Below are positions 61,448 through 64,000 of a stretch of DNA of 64,000 nucleotides, piece by piece; position 1 is the first letter of the stretch; each line of letters opens with the position of its first letter. Position numbers and translations under genes: made by a program. Under the pieces are notes generated by a model. It was not told the origin of the DNA. It saw only the letters and a program-made list of their open reading frames with translations, and made no database searches. Where the stretch lies: contig CP114179.1 of assembly GCA_039555135.1 (NCBI GenBank), positions 1,674,001 through 1,738,000 on the forward strand, read 5' to 3'. The stretch comes from Phycisphaeraceae bacterium D3-23 (GTDB lineage: Bacteria > Planctomycetota > Phycisphaerae > Phycisphaerales > Phycisphaeraceae).

Positions 61448-62251
61448 CTAGGCGAGCGCCCGCAGCACCGCCACCGCCGCGGCCGCCGCGGTCTCGACCC
61501 GCAGGATGTGCGGCGCAAAGCGCCAAGGCACGAACCCCGCGTCCCGCGCCGCGTCGATCTCTTGCGGCGTGAACCCGCCCTCGGGCCCGACCAGCACGAC
61601 GGCCAACGCCGCCCCGGTCAACCGCGAAGCGATCGCGCCCGTCGGCTCACCCGCTGGGTTGGCGAGCAGGCGGAGCGTCGCGTCCTCGTCCGCATCACCA
61701 TCGCTTCCGCTACTTGCGCCGTATTCGGACAGCACCGCATCGAACGCCGTCAACTCCGCGACGGCCATCCACCACGCCCGGCCGCACTGCTTACCCGCCT
61801 CGGCCGACTGCTTACGGTAGCGCTCCAGTTTCCCGTCGCCGGGATGCACCACGCTCCGCGCCGTGCGCATCGGTACGAGCACATCCGCGCCCAGCTGCGC
61901 GAGGTCATTGGCCATCGCATCGCCGCGCGGCCCCTTGGGGATCGCGGTGGCGAGGATGATTTGTGGGCGGACCTGATCGACCCGCCGCACCGATTCCACC
62001 ACACACGACACCCCCGCCCCGCTGATCTCGGCGACCTTTGCCCGCGCGACGTGGCCTTGGCCGTCGAGGAGTTGGACCGGATCGCCCGCCTCCAGCCGAA
62101 GCACGCGCTGCGCGTGGCGTGACTGGTCCCGGTCCAGCGCGACGACTCGCCCGGCCGAGCCATCCGCCGAGTCCGATAGGGACGCGCCTCCTAGAGCGCT
62201 AAGGCCCGTCACAAAGAAACGAGGTGCCGAGTCGGCCGGACAGTCGCCCAA
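61448..62251 (-). CDS. rsmE: 16S rRNA (uracil(1498)-N3)-methyltransferase
   Basis: This is a 267-residue SPOUT methyltransferase. Visible motifs are HAQRVLRLEAGDPVQLLDGQ, ILATAIPKGPRGDAMANDLA, QLGADVLVPMRTARSVV, ERYRKQSAEAGKQCGRAWWM, the SAM-binding VVLVGPEGGFTPQEIDAARD, and the knot end ILRVETAAAAAVAVLRAL. The start appears to be TTG at 62251. An insert around residues 28-38 and another around 175-185 are Ser/Asp-rich. The chlorite-dismutase-family gene follows. Confidence 0.92.
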   Translation of the reverse strand: MGDCPADSAPRFFVTGLSALGGASLSDSADGSAGRVVALDRDQSRHAQRVLRLEAGDPVQLLDGQGHVARAKVAEISGAGVSCVVESVRRVDQVRPQIILATAIPKGPRGDAMANDLAQLGADVLVPMRTARSVVHPGDGKLERYRKQSAEAGKQCGRAWWMAVAELTAFDAVLSEYGASSGSDGDADEDATLRLLANPAGEPTGAIASRLTGAALAVVLVGPEGGFTPQEIDAARDAGFVPWRFAPHILRVETAAAAAVAVLRALA

Positions 62252-62397
62252 GGGTTCCGGAGTCGGTGGGTTTGCAGCGATAGGCGGGGCTCCACAGGTC
62301 GGTCACTGGCCGGGCCGGGCTTGAGTGACGCCCGGCACATGACGATAAAGCCGGATGTACGGGGTGGGCAAATCGAGCCCGCCCCCGCCCGCTGGCT

Positions 62398-63759
62398 ATG
62401 GCTACAAACGCCCCACCACAGACGCCCCCCGAACTCGTCGGCGAAGACGCCTTCGCGGCCGTCGCGCGCAAACTCGACGCGCTGCTGGATGCCCGCGAGG
62501 CCCGCGCCCATGCCCATGCCCATGCCCATGCCCAGTCCGACGCGAACGAATACGTTGAGGAGCTTGACGACGAAGGCGCGACTGCCGAATCGGCCGACCC
62601 ACCTGTGGATCCTGTCTCGCCGTCGCAGCTTATCGATCCACTGACCCCGCTGGACTCCGGCCGCAACACGTCTGACACCAACGCCGCGGCCGAGATCATG
62701 TCCATGCTCGAAGGCCCGCAGCACGACGCACCGGCAGGCGAGGCCGCAACCCTCGACGCCGCCACGCCGGAAGCAGAAGCGAAGCCCTTGCCCGACACAC
62801 TGGATGCGCTGCTCGCCGACGACCAAGCCGACGCGCAGGTCGAAACCCCGGCCGCAGCCGAAGCGGGAGCGGGCGAGGTCACGCACGCCGATCAAGCATC
62901 GGCCGTCGCCGAGATTGACGCGCTGCTTTCACAGCCACCGGCACCCGTCGATGAAGCGGCGTCGGCCGGCGCGGCGCCCCAGGGTGCGTCCGTGGCCACG
63001 GGGATGGACATCCCCAACAACCCCAGCTCCGCCGATTTGGATGCGGAGCTCGAAGCGTTGCTGGCCGAGTCGCCGATCGACGCCGAGGTGTTGAACGCCG
63101 CCGAAGACATGGCCAAGCGCGACGCCGAGGAGGCCGAACGGAATCAGGAGGCGCTGCGCCAGCGCGCCGAGGAAGCGGCAAACGCCATGGCCCTGGCCGC
63201 GCGCGGTGAGCCCGACGAACAAGCCGACGAAGATATCACCGCCGAGATCAACGGGCTCCTCGCCGCCGAGGAAGAAGCCGCCGCAGAAGAAGCCGCCTCC
63301 GATACCGGCGACGACGCCCCGGCTCAGGACCCGACGATCGATCAGATCGACCAGATGCTCGCCGAGGGTACTGACGACGAAGACGACGCGATCGACGGCG
63401 CGTTCTACTCGGCCCAGGATGTCGCCACCGACAACCTGGTCGGCCCGGGCGAGACCCTGCCCGACGACGCGACGCTCCCGGGGACTTTTGATACGACCGA
63501 CGCCTCCGCCGACGACAAGGCCGACGAAGAAACACAAGCGGAGGCCGAGCCGGACAAGCTCTCCCTGCGTGACAAGCTGACCCGCTACGGCAAGCCCGCG
63601 CTGCGGATCGCCGGGAAGCTCGCGCTCCAGGGCTGCTGGCTGCTCAACTGGCCCGCCCGCAAGTTCCTCACGACGCAGTGGCGCGCCACACTCGGCTACG
63701 TCGCGCTGCTCCAGGCCGTCGGCGCACTCGCCGTCTGGCTCTATCTCGTTGTGCTGTAA
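62398..63759 (+). CDS. acidic, repeat-rich, C-terminally membrane-anchored protein
   Basis: No family is recognised. The 453-residue protein is very acidic and Ala-rich and is probably disordered to about residue 385. A basic stretch follows, then hydrophobic segments at about 408-418 and 433-453 (LGYVALLQAVGALAVWLYLV). A short motif recurs at irregular intervals: KLDALLD (25), EIMSMLE (99), TLDALLA (134), EIDALLS (172), ELEALLA (217), EINGLLA (283) and QIDQMLA (316). Residues 37-45 are alternating His-Ala, encoded by a hexamer microsatellite. The gene may tether partners that recognise the repeated motif at the membrane. It stands alone between rsmE and ruvX. Confidence 0.72.
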   Translation: MATNAPPQTPPELVGEDAFAAVARKLDALLDAREARAHAHAHAHAQSDANEYVEELDDEGATAESADPPVDPVSPSQLIDPLTPLDSGRNTSDTNAAAEIMSMLEGPQHDAPAGEAATLDAATPEAEAKPLPDTLDALLADDQADAQVETPAAAEAGAGEVTHADQASAVAEIDALLSQPPAPVDEAASAGAAPQGASVATGMDIPNNPSSADLDAELEALLAESPIDAEVLNAAEDMAKRDAEEAERNQEALRQRAEEAANAMALAARGEPDEQADEDITAEINGLLAAEEEAAAEEAASDTGDDAPAQDPTIDQIDQMLAEGTDDEDDAIDGAFYSAQDVATDNLVGPGETLPDDATLPGTFDTTDASADDKADEETQAEAEPDKLSLRDKLTRYGKPALRIAGKLALQGCWLLNWPARKFLTTQWRATLGYVALLQAVGALAVWLYLVVL

Positions 63760-63766
63760 GGCAGAT

Positions 63767-63855
63767 TGAATAGTGAACAGTCAACAATGAACAGGCCGGG
63801 GCTCGGGCCGCTCGATCGCTCGGCCTGTGGACTATTCACTATTCACTGTTCACTT
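63767..63855. repeat. imperfect inverted repeat with GTGAACAGT/ACTGTTCAC ends
   Basis: GAATAGTGAACAGT near 63768 and ACTATTCACTGTTCAC near 63840 are imperfect reverse complements around an inner AGGCCG/CGGCCT pair. The element lies between convergent genes and overlaps the last codon of ruvX. It may work as a bidirectional terminator. Confidence 0.45.
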
Positions 63856-64000
63856 TTGATCCGGTTCACTGACCTCGACCGGCCCCAATTCAAAGAACAC
63901 CCGCAGGATCGCCGCGGCCGCGAGCGCGTCCCGCCGCGCCTTCTTCTGCTTGTGCGTCAGCCCCGACCCCGCCATCTGTTCGTCCGCGATCTGGCTCGTC
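63850..64000 (-). CDS. ruvX: C-terminal end of a probable RuvX/YqgF nuclease (rest outside window)
   Basis: Only the last 49 codons are inside the window. They read TSQIADEQMAGSGLTHKQKK, ARRDALAAAAILRVFFELGP, and end SEPDQK. The pattern T-x-x-x-A-x-x-x-(15)-D-x-x-A-A-x-I-L-x-x-F matches the end of RuvX/YqgF (the 'LTSxxAERxL...DxxAAxLILQ' region), involved in 16S rRNA maturation. The rest of the gene is needed to be sure. Confidence 0.6.
   Translation of the reverse strand, partial: TSQIADEQMAGSGLTHKQKKARRDALAAAAILRVFFELGPVEVSEPDQK

Noticed and set aside
62506-62533. CRISPR-like repeats
   Set aside because: A six-base tandem microsatellite without spacers; no CRISPR array or cas gene was seen.
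1-64000. tRNA, rRNA or insertion-sequence genes
   Set aside because: No T-loop/acceptor pattern, rRNA signature or transposase was recognised on reading. A tRNAscan-SE and ISfinder search would be decisive.

Overview
The window is high-GC bacterial DNA, and its gene content points to Planctomycetota, most likely class Phycisphaerae. The indicators are an exosortase next to an exopolysaccharide locus, a VPEP-type PEP-CTERM protein, pseudopilins with very short leaders, a sigma factor overlapping a FecR/LamG protein, a eukaryotic-type UDP-sugar pyrophosphorylase, and many secreted proteins and lipoproteins of unknown function. The lineage is an inference; no rRNA or tRNA gene was recognised.

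Layout. 1-5.7 kb: a minus-strand type IV pilus/pseudopilus set (pilT, pilC, a prepilin, a PilX-like protein) with a PilZ protein upstream. 6.0-10.4 kb: an unusual secreted cassette, in which two paralogous exported proteins flank a lipoprotein hydrolase whose nucleophile position is Cys. 10.5 kb: gpsA. 12-24.6 kb: a plus-strand exopolysaccharide/exosortase locus with an outer-membrane export lipoprotein, an exosortase fused to an EpsI-like domain, a 1581-residue TPR protein, a Wzz/tyrosine-kinase-like protein with a degenerate P-loop, and a WecA/MraY-family initiating transferase. 25-26.8 kb: rpsB-tsf with a long structured leader. 27-31.2 kb: a minus-strand set of sigma factor, FecR/LamG protein, PEP-CTERM protein and pseudopilin. 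31.4-34 kb: a FAS1 protein and a sigma/anti-sigma pair. 34-42.9 kb: a PA14/beta-propeller lipoprotein, ilvE, truD, a DUF488 protein, a lipoprotein that duplicates the periplasmic part of the co-polymerase, efp, and two small exported proteins. 43-48.7 kb: an OmpR-type two-component system, then a divergent sugar transporter/xylose isomerase pair. 48.8-52.8 kb: small membrane proteins, lipoproteins, a GNAT enzyme, and a thioredoxin-fold protein read through an in-frame TGA. 53-64 kb: glyS, a PadR regulator pair, a methyltransferase, rplU, a DUF3445 protein, a UDP-sugar pyrophosphorylase, a toxin-antitoxin pair, a chlorite-dismutase-family protein, rsmE, an acidic repeat protein, and the end of a probable ruvX.

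The most notable find is the selenoprotein candidate at 49131-50597. A UGA codon sits exactly where the first Cys of a WCxxC redox motif belongs (W-U-A-G-C), and a hairpin matching published bacterial SECIS geometry follows it. Other striking signals are a repeated TAnnnT-N6-ATG arrangement that suggests leaderless mRNAs, several families of long palindromic intergenic elements (one nested inside another), and paralogous co-polymerase parts split between a kinase-like protein and a lipoprotein.

Functionally, the exopolysaccharide locus, exosortase, PEP-CTERM protein, UDP-sugar pyrophosphorylase and pilus/PilZ genes all concern the cell surface and biofilm matrix. The remaining genes are mostly translation and housekeeping.
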